IMG/VR virus record: IMGVR_UViG_3300018080_000325
Span: 1 to 39,246 of that record
Strand: one strand, 5' to 3'
DNA from: a virus
Length of the DNA stretch: 39,246 nucleotides
Shown: piece after piece, positions 1-8,091 of the stretch
How the letters are laid out: each line of letters opens with the position of its first letter
How positions within the stretch are numbered: the first letter of the stretch is position 1
The notes under the pieces: generated by a model
Seen by the model: only the letters and a program-made list of their open reading frames with translations
Databases searched by the model: none
Told to the model about the DNA's origin: nothing
Position numbers and translations under genes: made by a program

Positions 1-123
1 TGACTTCCTCCGGCATAAATAAAGTTTGTTGTTTCATTTTTTTTCGTTCGCGTTCCAAGCGTGCGCATGAGTCGCGATAATAATCTTTGTCAAGCTCAAA
101 TCCGACGTAATCATGAAAACCTT
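1..123. repeat. Left copy of 123-bp terminal inverted repeat
   Basis: Bases 1-123 are the exact reverse complement of 39124-39246; identity stops at base 124 (c here, t in the reverse complement of the right end). The repeat lies inside the 3' part of a DNA methyltransferase reading frame that runs out of the window at both ends. It may be a true repeated or invertible segment, or the point where the assembly stopped. Confidence 0.95.
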
Positions 124-181
124 CTAATTCGAAAGCTATCAAACTGCTTGCACTGCCAACATGGGTGTCAAGCAATTTCAT
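1..181 (-). pseudogene. DNA methyltransferase C-terminal fragment (left end)
   Basis: Read leftwards from an ATG at 181, the frame gives KLLDTHVGSASS, then VGFELDKDYYRDS and a basic RLERERKK tail. These match the C-terminal AdoMet-binding part (the 'LDTHVGSGS' loop and 'GFELDxDYY' motif) of phage type II-like DNA methyltransferases. The N-terminal target-recognition part and the catalytic (D/N)PPY motif are absent: a TGA immediately precedes the ATG in frame and no related sequence is seen upstream. The frame has no stop before base 1. It is therefore a fragment or a gene cut by a rearrangement; the missing part may lie on another contig. The last 123 bases are shared with the right end. Confidence 0.7.
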
Positions 182-274
182 TCAAAAAACTAACTTCTCA
201 AATATTGAACTTACCTGCTTAAAATCCTGTAATTTTGTTTGCGATAATGGTTATTTACGCAAACATTGCTTGTT

Positions 275-481
275 TTACTTCCTGTACTCCATTTCCAGCC
301 AATCTGAACCATCCTCCGAATCACTAGATATTACAAATTCAGTATCATCCGTAAATTTAACACTCATAATACACGGCCACTCTCCGTAATTTATGTTTAC
401 AATTGTTTTTCCAAGTAAGGCATTGCAAAACCTTTTTAAGTTTTCCTCCTCTTCACAATCAGATATTATCAGTTTTTCCAT
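275..481 (-). CDS. Small acidic hypothetical protein
   Basis: A 68-residue protein starting MEKLIISDCEEEENLKRF, with an acidic C-terminal half (SSDSEDGSDWLEMEY). I chose the ATG at 481 because GAGGG lies five bases upstream; a longer reading begins in the preceding gene without a ribosome site. It overlaps the end of the preceding gene by 13 bases and is the last complete gene of the leftward operon. No family was recognised. Base composition resembles its neighbours. Confidence 0.6.
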   Translation of the reverse strand: MEKLIISDCEEEENLKRFCNALLGKTIVNINYGEWPCIMSVKFTDDTEFVISSDSEDGSDWLEMEYRK

Positions 482-663
482 TTTACCCTCGATTTTAAAT
501 ATGATTTTAATCTTACAACATATCCGGCCCGGTACCAACGATCCATCCGGTTTACATCGTGCGCGTTACATCTTTTGCATTTCGCATCGCCTGAACCTTG
601 CGTGTACTCATCGTGCAAAAAGAAAAAGCACCACAAATAACCGAAAAAATGTTTAACTTTCAT
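469..663 (-). CDS. Small CxxC-containing hypothetical protein
   Basis: A 64-residue protein starting MKVKHFFGYLWCFFFLHDEY, then a CKRC pair and a basic tail. A GGAA-rich ribosome site sits just before the ATG at 663. One CxxC pair plus His residues suggests a half zinc knuckle, but no family was recognised. It follows the 71-residue gene by four bases and overlaps the next gene, as expected for a translationally coupled operon. Confidence 0.55.
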   Translation of the reverse strand: MKVKHFFGYLWCFFFLHDEYTQGSGDAKCKRCNAHDVNRMDRWYRAGYVVRLKSYLKSRVKWKN

Positions 664-667
664 TTTC

Positions 668-883
668 CTATTCCTTCCCTGGATAATAGGCAATTACTCG
701 CCTTCCTACTCTTTTTTTAATTTTTACCTTGCCATATGTTTCCAAAACGCTTAACGCCTCAGCATAGGCTCCGATGGCCATACTGTCAAAATGTCCACTT
801 GGCATCAGACATCCTTGCTCTACTACACCCAAAAGAGAATCAAGCAACTTTTCTTTTTCTTTGTCTGTCAATTTTTTCTCCAT
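668..883 (-). CDS. Hypothetical protein, helical with basic C-terminus
   Basis: A 71-residue protein (MEKKLTDKEKEKLLDSLLG at the N-terminus, VGRRVIAYYPGKE at the C-terminus). The start at 883 overlaps, in another frame, the end of the 32-residue zinc-ribbon gene, which suggests coupling. A GTG at 910 would add nine residues but has no better ribosome site. The body looks like a small wHTH-type alpha/beta fold (ALSVLETYGKVKIKKRVGRRVI), but that is only an impression. Function unknown. Confidence 0.55.
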   Translation of the reverse strand: MEKKLTDKEKEKLLDSLLGVVEQGCLMPSGHFDSMAIGAYAEALSVLETYGKVKIKKRVGRRVIAYYPGKE

Positions 884-966
884 CGGTGGTAACAATTTTG
901 GCAAATGCACTGATTAGTCATATGGCTTTCAAGTATATCATCGCTGCCACATTTAGGACATTTCAA
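868..966 (-). CDS. 32-residue zinc-ribbon protein with TTG start
   Basis: Starting at TTG 966-964 the frame reads MKCPKCGSDDILESH, then QCICQNCYHRWRKN and a stop. It carries two CxxC pairs (CPKC and CQNC, plus CIC) in classic zinc-ribbon spacing. A GGAGG lies seven bases upstream, and the TTGA overlap with the LamG-protein stop indicates coupled translation. It is too short for most gene callers. Many phages carry such mini zinc ribbons next to tail or late genes; the role is unknown. Confidence 0.65.
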   Translation of the reverse strand: MKCPKCGSDDILESHMTNQCICQNCYHRWRKN

Positions 967-2534
967 AGCACTTCCTCCAATTCACAGGAAAAACGCCTGA
1001 CGATACCTCCTTGATGCAAACTTGATTCCAATTGAGGATTGACAATTTTTACGGATGCAAAATAATTTTGTTCAATTCCGTGTGCATCTGTGGCGTTGTA
1101 TCGCGCGTAAACCTCTGCCTGGTCAATAATCTTATTCATTTCAAACAATATTTCGTCAAAATCACAGTTAGCATGCAATGAAGGCGTCCCGCTGGACCCG
1201 ATGTACACTTTATCGACCACGTCCGGAACAAATGGATCGGCTGAACTACCGGTTATTTCGGAACCATTGATATAAGCTTTTACACCATTTGAAATAGTTG
1301 AATCCACCGTAATAACCAGGTGATTCCAAGCATTCTGAGTGATTCCATAAGGATTTCCAGAAAATGTAACTGTTAAAGGCCCGCTGTTATCTTCATATTT
1401 CACAACAAATTTCAACTGATTGCCTGTACTAAGCTCAACATACCAAAGCGACGTTGATCCATCGTAAAAATTTAAAATCCTTCTCTGAGTGCTTTCCGAT
1501 TCAGTCCAGGGAGGTTTGAACCAACAGGAAAATGACCATTTCCGGGAATACCAATTTTCGGAAACATCAAAATAAAGACTTTCGTTTCCTGTGCTGTCAG
1601 TGTCTTTTTTGTAACTTAGCGGATAAGTCCCGGATTCCATTTGCGCACCCCAGCAGTATATTGTATCGCCAATGTCGTTGAGGTGAATCTTAACACCCCA
1701 ATAATTACCGGATCCGGTAGTTGTATGTGTCACTGAAAATCTTTGCCATTCAGTTGTTGCAGTGTGATTTTCACTCGATAATTGTCCGGACACACTATCA
1801 TATAAGCTTAGCGAAAAATCCATTGTTCCGGTTACCGTTTTCACCCACACGGAAAATGTCATCGTTGTTGGGTGTAATATCGAATTATCTGTCAATTGAG
1901 CAAGGTTTCCACCGGCAACGCTTGTACAAGCGACTTTGTCAGCCCCGACCGTGCCGTCCAGTCCGGGAATTTGATCTGTTGTCACAGACATATTTGTAGC
2001 GACCCAGCCCTGGTCTGTCTGAGCAGTCGGCGGAGTTGCTCCGGGTGCGGTTCCGAAAGCTTGTGTACGATACAAATAATTAGATGCGGAGTTTTCAACC
2101 CTTATTCCCGCTCCAAATTTCCCAGCGGGATAAGCCGGTGTATTTGCGGAAGCACTTTGCAAAATACCGTTTTCATCGATATACTTTGCCGTTCCCGTCC
2201 TGGTAAATGTTCCGGCATTCCCGTCGTTGGTATTGATTGAGTAATCATCGAATCCAAGATAGAATCCGATAAATCTATTCACCCAAAAAGAAAAAGCCGT
2301 TCCATCCTTGACATATGCGAACCAGTCTTTTAATTTATTGAACACGCTCCCCCCCACTTGGTCGCGTGCTACCTTGATTTTTGTTTGATCGTAAAACTCT
2401 TGTATACTGACTTTGCCAGAGCTTGCCCTGACACTGCTTTGAATGCTAATTGGAATAATCGATAATTCAGTCCAGTATCGCTCGAATTCAACGATTTTAT
2501 CGGTATCAAAAAGAAATTTTCCCGCATCAGCCAT
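963..2534 (-). CDS. Tail-associated protein with LamG/concanavalin-like domain
   Basis: About 523 residues. The N-terminal 80 residues (KIVEFERYWTELSIIPISIQ, then VFNKLKDWFAYVKDGTAFSF) resemble distal-tail or baseplate proteins. Residues about 110-310 form a beta-rich region with a carbohydrate-binding look (FSVWVKTVTGTMDFSLSLYD). Residues about 320-490 form a LamG_3-type jelly roll (WSFSCWFKPPW, WNHLVITVD, KAYINGSEITG). I prefer the ATG at 2534 (MADAGKF), which overlaps the preceding stop region and has GAGAG upstream; an ATG at 2549 is possible. Its position after the tail hub gene suggests a receptor-binding or adhesin component at the tail tip. A glycan ligand is inferred, not shown. Confidence 0.8.
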   Translation of the reverse strand: MADAGKFLFDTDKIVEFERYWTELSIIPISIQSSVRASSGKVSIQEFYDQTKIKVARDQVGGSVFNKLKDWFAYVKDGTAFSFWVNRFIGFYLGFDDYSINTNDGNAGTFTRTGTAKYIDENGILQSASANTPAYPAGKFGAGIRVENSASNYLYRTQAFGTAPGATPPTAQTDQGWVATNMSVTTDQIPGLDGTVGADKVACTSVAGGNLAQLTDNSILHPTTMTFSVWVKTVTGTMDFSLSLYDSVSGQLSSENHTATTEWQRFSVTHTTTGSGNYWGVKIHLNDIGDTIYCWGAQMESGTYPLSYKKDTDSTGNESLYFDVSENWYSRKWSFSCWFKPPWTESESTQRRILNFYDGSTSLWYVELSTGNQLKFVVKYEDNSGPLTVTFSGNPYGITQNAWNHLVITVDSTISNGVKAYINGSEITGSSADPFVPDVVDKVYIGSSGTPSLHANCDFDEILFEMNKIIDQAEVYARYNATDAHGIEQNYFASVKIVNPQLESSLHQGGIVRRFSCELEEVL

Positions 2535-2535
2535 A

Positions 2536-4512
2536 TTACACGCTCTCATTAATTGTAATTGAATGTTTCATAATAGCAACTTGAATAAGGTTAACGTTGC
2601 TTAATCTATCACCGACCCCGGCACTTCTATCAAAATAATCAACTTTTATTCTATCAAGGTTATAACTATTGCTATCTATATACAAAACAAGTTCTTGTCT
2701 GAATTTCCCCCCGTGTGATGCATTGTAATAGACCCACTTTTTATCATTGTAAGACCCTACACCGGTTTCAATTCCCCAAATTGAAAACCCAACGAATTCC
2801 TCAGAATCGGTACCGCCCGGTAAATCTGCCTCAATGGTTACCCGTACAATCGTTGTTCCTACATTGGAAACAAGCGTTTGAACATCATAATATGAATCAT
2901 TTGCTCCCAGAGATACCGTGTCACTCGTGTCATAATACATAGCTGAGCGACCGTGTGAGTCTATTGTACTTTCGTTTGCTACCTCTGTATCAAGATAATT
3001 TGCAACACGTGTAACGTGATCAAAATTTATTCCGGAAAACTCACAATAACTTCGATTTGTATTAATATGAATTTTCTTTGACAAGATTTGAATTGTCTCG
3101 TTACTCCACCCTTGAAAATTATCACCATAATTGTATAACTTATCATCGGTGAAATTAATAACATCACCGATTTGATATACCCAATATTTTAAAAACGTTC
3201 CAAAGTCAACGTAAAAATGTGGGCAAGCAATGTTCCGAAAATACCTTAGCCAGGTTTCATCATCAGTAAAAAATGTCACTGGAAAACTTATTATTTCCGG
3301 TCTGATTGTTATTTCGTTACCATCATCTATCTCATTCGTGTACTTCTGAACGGTATTTCCCCAAATCCGCGTCCCTGGTAGATAATCTTCACCAACGCTT
3401 ATTTTATTCCAATAGCTTTCTCTATCAACTTTTAATTTTGAATCAAATGTCTCATTATCAATTTCACCGCAAAACGCATCCTCATGATAAAGCCTTAAAT
3501 CAAATATCTTAATTCCAAGTTTTGAGTTTTCGGTATAAATGAAAAACCCAGGTAACAGTTTTAATACTTGCTCAACTATGAAACTGTTTGCATCTTTCTC
3601 GTCATCTATAATCCACTTATATTTCCAGTTTATTGTTGCCGGAGTTTGTTCCCATTTAACATGCTCGTTAAACATTTGTATTTCATCTATATCATTATCC
3701 ACGTCTAAATCGAGACCAAATCCGGATGGCAACGCCTGGTTAAAATCTTCCGGTGCACCATCTGTATTATTATATCCCGTTAATACCTGAATCAAAAATT
3801 CAATTGGCGTATCATAAACATAGTAAATTTCTTTTATTTCTGCGCCAGCGGTATGAGATGCCGCTGTTGATCCTAATTGTCCGCGAGTTACGGTAAAAGT
3901 CGTACTCGATTTTGCCGTATAACGCATTATTTCATTATCAATCTTCAAATATGTATAGGTCGTACGCCCCCAAATGGCACCATCTGATGTATGGAAATTT
4001 GAATTTGTACCGCTTGCAACTGTCAATGTTGTTGCAGATGAATTTACATCAACGGTCAATGTGCACTTGGACAAACTTCTAAAAACTTTTCTCTTAAATT
4101 CAGTATAAACAAAATGCCTCAAAACAAATTTTGTTTTTAGCGAATTTGAATTATCCCAGGAAACTACTTGGCAAGTTGGCAATTCGATGAAATCTGTTAT
4201 CGCAAGCTCCTGAAATCCTATTTTTATTGTCGCTCGACTCCCAGTAATATCAAACCCATACAAATCACTCATTACGGTGTCATTTATATTTGCTACAGAA
4301 CAATCTATCCCAAATGGGGATGTTTGAAACATATTCATATCAACGGAGCCACATAATATTTCAACGTCAATCAAGTGCTGTTTGTAGTTTGAATCTATCC
4401 CGGAAAACGGACCAGTCGTATACTTGTAATCCATCCCAGCGATATGAATAATAACGACGGGTTTTGAATTATCGAGATTGTAAGTATCAAAATTCGTGTT
4501 TGTTCTAAGCAA
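2536..4512 (-). CDS. Tail hub / minor tail protein
   Basis: 658 residues. The N-terminal part (VVIIHIAGMDYKYTT... LIDVEILCGSVDMN) resembles tail-hub proteins. A central insertion (STTFTVTRGQLGSTAASHTA) matches the common phage beta domain that ends in VTRG(x)GSTAAxH. It lies between the tape measure gene and the LamG adhesin, the usual place for the tail-tip hub of siphoviruses. The start is TTG at 4512, overlapping the tape-measure stop by eight bases, with an AGGGGGG stretch upstream. The assignment rests on context and overall style; no enzyme motif (lysozyme or peptidase) is visible. Confidence 0.75.
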   Translation of the reverse strand: MLRTNTNFDTYNLDNSKPVVIIHIAGMDYKYTTGPFSGIDSNYKQHLIDVEILCGSVDMNMFQTSPFGIDCSVANINDTVMSDLYGFDITGSRATIKIGFQELAITDFIELPTCQVVSWDNSNSLKTKFVLRHFVYTEFKRKVFRSLSKCTLTVDVNSSATTLTVASGTNSNFHTSDGAIWGRTTYTYLKIDNEIMRYTAKSSTTFTVTRGQLGSTAASHTAGAEIKEIYYVYDTPIEFLIQVLTGYNNTDGAPEDFNQALPSGFGLDLDVDNDIDEIQMFNEHVKWEQTPATINWKYKWIIDDEKDANSFIVEQVLKLLPGFFIYTENSKLGIKIFDLRLYHEDAFCGEIDNETFDSKLKVDRESYWNKISVGEDYLPGTRIWGNTVQKYTNEIDDGNEITIRPEIISFPVTFFTDDETWLRYFRNIACPHFYVDFGTFLKYWVYQIGDVINFTDDKLYNYGDNFQGWSNETIQILSKKIHINTNRSYCEFSGINFDHVTRVANYLDTEVANESTIDSHGRSAMYYDTSDTVSLGANDSYYDVQTLVSNVGTTIVRVTIEADLPGGTDSEEFVGFSIWGIETGVGSYNDKKWVYYNASHGGKFRQELVLYIDSNSYNLDRIKVDYFDRSAGVGDRLSNVNLIQVAIMKHSITINESV

Positions 4513-6262
4513 ATCCTAATTCCCCCCTTTTCAGTTCATCCCGAATTGCATCTTTAATTTTTCGAATCGTCGAATCACTGATTCCGCTTGCGTCCATTGC
4601 ATTTATGTTAACCGTAATATTTGAACTATTATTTGTGACACTTTGACCAGGGGGAGAAATTGAAACCTGTTCGCCCGGCGTTGCCTTGAATGCCACTAAT
4701 TGGGAATCAATTCCACCGGAGCCTCCGACCGTAAATTCCCCGCCATTTGCGAACCCCAACAACTTTGAACCCATTGACCAAATGTCAAACATACTTCCAC
4801 CAGCCTTCAGGAAGTCCCATGTATTCCATTTACTGATCGGCTTTTCAGTTAAGCTTTTAATTTCATTAAGAATACCTAACACGCCGTTGTATTTTCCCTG
4901 AATACCATCAACGCTTTGATACCATTTTTTTGTATTAATTTCTATTTTACCAGAGCTGTTAACTGCTTCAACTAATTGCTTTGACCAATTTTCCGTTTCT
5001 ATTCCAACTGATCTTAACAACAGATCTATTTTGTCAAAATCATTAGCAATGATATTTGAGTTTTCCGGAACATTTGTTAATATTTCTGACATACTCATTA
5101 TATTTTTCGTTATTGCTTTCTGTGGAGCAACTTGCATTTTCATAAGTGTCAATCGTTTTTCATCCATTTCAAGCAATTTTTCAAGATTCTCAATTGACAT
5201 TTCATCGGTTTTAAGTTTGTCTTTTAAAACCGACATTATATCATTTTTCATTGTCTCGTGTAGCTGGCTAAACATTTTCATTTCAATTTCAGCATCTTGC
5301 GCACCGGCTAACGACATTTCATTACGCTTTTTCTTTAGCTTAATTCCTTCCTTTTCGCCTTCAATAACTTTTTTAATTGTTTCAATTCTTAGCTTTAATT
5401 CATCCTCTGCACTTCTTTTGTGAATGTTCAAAAAGTCATTTACAGCTTCAATTGCTGTATTAACAACTTTGACAACGTCGTTAAACAACGGAATCAGCGA
5501 ATTGCCAAGATTTTCACCCAATGTTTTTAAATTTTCATCAAGTCGCCTCGATTGATTCGCATATGAATCTTGAGTGCGTGAAAGGTCTCCAATGGCATCC
5601 TTACTGTCTTTAAATGCCTTACTGATTAATGCCTGAGTCCGTACTTGCCTTTTTAATTCAGGATCAAGCTTAGAATAGGCTTTGGCTGATTTTATCAGGC
5701 CGAGCCTAAAAGCTTCCTGAGCTATTGAACTTTCGCGAACATCGATACCGTATTTCTGCAGCGTTTCTGAACTTCCGGCAAACGCTGATTGAAAATCCCG
5801 GATTACATCACCCGGACGCTTATTGTTGAAGCTTGCCAAGTCAAGCGATAATTCGGTAATTCTTTTTGATAATTTAAAAGCAGCATCAGCACTATAGCCG
5901 GCAGGTTTGATTAAGTCGCCTAATTCGCTGGTAAACTGATTTAACGAGCTTGTGGCATATCCAGTTTTTTGAGACATTTCTTGAATAGCTTTTCCGGCAC
6001 CATCCACGCCACGAAAAACAACGTCAAATTTGTTTCTGACTTCATCCGCAGCGCTTGCCATTTCGACAAACTTTTTGACAGCCATACCAGCGGAAACCAC
6101 CAGACCGCCTTTAATCAATCTTGATAAATTTGTAAACGAGCTTCCAAGCTTCTTAGAAGACGAAACGCTTTGCGTCTCAGCGCCTTTTACCTTACGCTTA
6201 AAACTGTCAATTCCCTTATTCGCTTGCGTTGCATCAGTCTTTATTTCTAATACAAGAGCCAT
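4505..6262 (-). CDS. Tail length tape measure protein
   Basis: 585 residues, Lys/Ser/Ala rich. It begins MALVLEIKTDATQANKGIDS, typical of tape measures of the Mu/HK97 prophage type, followed by a hydrophobic stretch near residues 50-70 (LIKGGLVVSAGMAVKKFVEM). A long helical region (about 100-420) includes coiled-coil runs. The C-terminus is Gly/Ser rich (GGEFTVGGSGGIDSQ) and ends in a Mu-like helix (TIRKIKDAIRDELKRGELG). By the usual 1.5 angstrom per residue this predicts a tail near 90 nm. It is preceded by the chaperone pair, as in nearly all long-tailed phages. Confidence 0.9.
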   Translation of the reverse strand: MALVLEIKTDATQANKGIDSFKRKVKGAETQSVSSSKKLGSSFTNLSRLIKGGLVVSAGMAVKKFVEMASAADEVRNKFDVVFRGVDGAGKAIQEMSQKTGYATSSLNQFTSELGDLIKPAGYSADAAFKLSKRITELSLDLASFNNKRPGDVIRDFQSAFAGSSETLQKYGIDVRESSIAQEAFRLGLIKSAKAYSKLDPELKRQVRTQALISKAFKDSKDAIGDLSRTQDSYANQSRRLDENLKTLGENLGNSLIPLFNDVVKVVNTAIEAVNDFLNIHKRSAEDELKLRIETIKKVIEGEKEGIKLKKKRNEMSLAGAQDAEIEMKMFSQLHETMKNDIMSVLKDKLKTDEMSIENLEKLLEMDEKRLTLMKMQVAPQKAITKNIMSMSEILTNVPENSNIIANDFDKIDLLLRSVGIETENWSKQLVEAVNSSGKIEINTKKWYQSVDGIQGKYNGVLGILNEIKSLTEKPISKWNTWDFLKAGGSMFDIWSMGSKLLGFANGGEFTVGGSGGIDSQLVAFKATPGEQVSISPPGQSVTNNSSNITVNINAMDASGISDSTIRKIKDAIRDELKRGELGFA

Positions 6263-6297
6263 ATTGAATTCCTTTTCGTTTTGCCCTCGAAAAGAAA

Positions 6298-6645
6298 TTA
6301 TCTTCTATTTTTTAATTGTTTTTCCGCATCCCGAATTATTTTTTCACGCTCAGTCTGCTTTTCCTGATATTCAACATGAATCTGATTACAAACAATGAAT
6401 GCTTCGAAAATGTATTGAATTTCAAGCGTTCCGGCCCCTGGAAAATAAGATTGAATCAAATAATCTAAACTTCCAGGAATTTCTTTAATCATCCCTGATT
6501 TTACAAACTGAATATACACGCGCCACACCGCCACGTTTAACGGTTTAAAGTGTGGCACGCTTCGAGGGCAATCATGGGCATGTTTAAGGTACTCAGGATT
6601 GAACAAATAAGGCGTAAAGAGTAAAGCCCTTACGCCCCGTTCAAG
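6298..6645 (-). CDS. Tail assembly chaperone T extension (made by -1 frameshift)
   Basis: This open frame has no good start of its own: the only candidate is a TTG at 6606 without a ribosome site. In the -1 frame after the slippery site at 6645-6651 it continues the upstream chaperone without a stop, as LERGVRALLFTPYLFNPEYLKHAHDC and onward. The fusion would be 106 residues of G plus 115 residues, about 221 in total. In lambda-type tails the GT fusion binds the tape measure while G coats it, so both products are needed. It lies directly before the tape measure gene. The C-terminal region is basic and helical (KQTEREKIIRDAEKQLKNRR). Confidence 0.8.
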   Translation of the reverse strand, partial: LERGVRALLFTPYLFNPEYLKHAHDCPRSVPHFKPLNVAVWRVYIQFVKSGMIKEIPGSLDYLIQSYFPGAGTLEIQYIFEAFIVCNQIHVEYQEKQTEREKIIRDAEKQLKNRR

Positions 6646-6962
6646 TTTTTTAAGAATTCATCCTTATCAAAGAAAACAGATGGATCGGTCATTTTAATTA
6701 TCAGAAATGCCATTCTCTGATAAGCATCCACTCCACCTTTTTCAAACAGGATTCTTTTATTTTCATCCGTGCATTTGGCCTGTTCTTTACCAAAATACAC
6801 GCCTTTCCAGTCCTTAATTCGGAATAATATCGTATTGGCATATTTCGGATCGGTTGGATCGTTAAGGATTTCCGGCAAAAACTGAATCAAATATTTTTCG
6901 TTTTTATCTTCTGGCCACTCGACCCAGGTCTGGTACTGTTTGGGTTTTTCAAGATTAATCAT
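6630..6962 (-). CDS. Tail assembly chaperone G
   Basis: 110 residues, beginning MINLEKPKQYQTWVEWPEDK. It sits between the tail tube and the tape measure, is about the expected size, and has a slippery heptamer five codons before its stop; these three facts identify the G part of a G/GT chaperone pair. It acts in the cytoplasm during tail assembly and is not expected in the virion. The ATG at 6962 follows a plausible ribosome site (GAGGGACTACA). Sequence similarity alone would be weak. Confidence 0.8.
   Translation of the reverse strand: MINLEKPKQYQTWVEWPEDKNEKYLIQFLPEILNDPTDPKYANTILFRIKDWKGVYFGKEQAKCTDENKRILFEKGGVDAYQRMAFLIIKMTDPSVFFDKDEFLKNLNGA
6645..6651 (-). other. -1 ribosomal frameshift site A AAA AAC
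   Basis: On the minus strand the zero-frame codons are TTA AAA AAC TTG, which contain the classic X XXY YYZ heptamer A AAA AAC. Slipping back one base reads CTT GAA CGG GGC and enters the open frame of the T extension. The zero-frame stop TAA follows 12 bases after the heptamer. No strong downstream stem-loop was obvious; A AAA AAC works in many bacteria even with modest stimulators. Confidence 0.8.
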
Positions 6963-6987
6963 TGTAGTCCCTCGAATTTTGTTGTTA

Positions 6988-8079
6988 TTAAGTTATCGCC
7001 CCGCCATCGTGATAAGTCGTGCTGTCATTCTGATTTACAACAGTCAACCGGAAAGGTTCGGTTATTCCTGACATCCCAGTTGGTGCACTTGTAACCGCAC
7101 ACGCCTGAAAAACCAGCGTAGTCGGAATCCGGCCAACGCCGCCAATTTCATAGCTGGGTTGCAGCGGAACCAGGTGCGGAAACTGAAATTTGATTTGATT
7201 ATCGGCATCCAAGTAAAAAAGAATCTCAGCTTTTTTAATTGCCTGGTCTTGAAAGTCCTCAAAATATGTCCGGACATCAGTTTCATTAAAATCAAGTGTG
7301 AGTAAAATATCGCTATGAATCCCGTTCGCGCGTGGTTCGTCGGTCTGATAAAGCTTTGAGTTTGAAGTAGTCCGATTCGCCCGGAAATCCCGTTCGTATG
7401 GCCGGGAAAACTTGATTGAAATACCGTTCGGATAAATCCGGTCGTTACCATCCCCGGATGAATCAAAGTCTCCCCCATCGTAAGCGTTCATATTGACACG
7501 CGCATGAGATAATGTTACCAAACCATCTTCGTCAGTATAAGAACAGTTATCCATATCCGTACCGTCGTTTGCTGCATCTGAACCGATTAACAGGTCGTTT
7601 GCAATACCATTCATGGTTAATTGCGCGAATCCATCGCCACCGATACTGATTTCCATACCAGTAGGCTTAACCGACGGCCATTCGTAAAATTGGGCGCTTG
7701 TCGTGGCTATTTCACAAATAGCTGTAAAAAAGCGCTGATTAATCGTATTGGCAACATCTGCATAGTGCGTATAGGTTCCGGTTGCTACACTACCAATATC
7801 AGTCCCAATAAGCTGAAATACCGGAATCCAAAATGCGCCAGACCATTGTAATTTGCAACTGAAATTCAGTTCTACGTTTTTTCGGCCCGGAAATACAAAT
7901 TTTGGCATAGGATAACCGATTGATTGATCCTGTACCATATCCTGCTGAGGCGTTAACGGCCCCAATGATTCTGCCTTAATTTTTTTTGCCCCGGTAAGCG
8001 TTGCGGCAGTCGCCCAGGTACTCCCCTGAGTTAGTGCAAACTCTGCATTTTGACTTACTCCCGTTCCATTTACGGCCAT
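6988..8079 (-). CDS. Major tail tube protein
   Basis: 363 residues, beginning MAVNGTGVSQNAEFALTQGS. It is beta rich, without signal peptide or membrane segment, and its repeated hydrophobic/polar alternation fits tail-tube folds. It lies just upstream (in transcription) of the chaperone pair and just after a tail-terminator-sized gene, the canonical place for the tube. At 363 residues it is larger than a minimal tube (about 150-250), so an added Ig-like or decoration domain may be present. The phrases VELNFSCKLQWSGAF and GMEISIGGDGFAQLTMNG are typical of tube beta strands. The start at 8079 has a GGAG site. Confidence 0.75.
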   Translation of the reverse strand: MAVNGTGVSQNAEFALTQGSTWATAATLTGAKKIKAESLGPLTPQQDMVQDQSIGYPMPKFVFPGRKNVELNFSCKLQWSGAFWIPVFQLIGTDIGSVATGTYTHYADVANTINQRFFTAICEIATTSAQFYEWPSVKPTGMEISIGGDGFAQLTMNGIANDLLIGSDAANDGTDMDNCSYTDEDGLVTLSHARVNMNAYDGGDFDSSGDGNDRIYPNGISIKFSRPYERDFRANRTTSNSKLYQTDEPRANGIHSDILLTLDFNETDVRTYFEDFQDQAIKKAEILFYLDADNQIKFQFPHLVPLQPSYEIGGVGRIPTTLVFQACAVTSAPTGMSGITEPFRLTVVNQNDSTTYHDGGAIT

Positions 8080-8091
8080 GTTCTAAACTCC

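Noticed and set aside
1-123. Protein-primed (phi29-like) terminal inverted repeats
   Set aside because: Genes show a terminase/portal packaging phage and no protein-primed DNA polymerase or terminal protein; the repeat is also coding sequence.
393-656. Plus-strand open frame over the leftmost minus genes
   Set aside because: It mirrors three minus-strand genes that have ribosome sites and overlaps typical of an operon; the plus frame has neither.
5031-5423. 130-codon plus-strand frame, Ser/Phe/Ile rich
   Set aside because: It is antisense to the Lys/Glu-rich tape measure gene; its odd composition is the mirror of that.
6298-6606. Independent 102-residue gene starting at TTG
   Set aside because: There is no ribosome site, while the frame continues smoothly from the A AAA AAC slip site; treated as the frameshift extension.
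7062-7478. 138-codon minus frame inside the tail tube gene
   Set aside because: It lies entirely within the tube gene in another frame, lacks a ribosome site and has no recognisable features.
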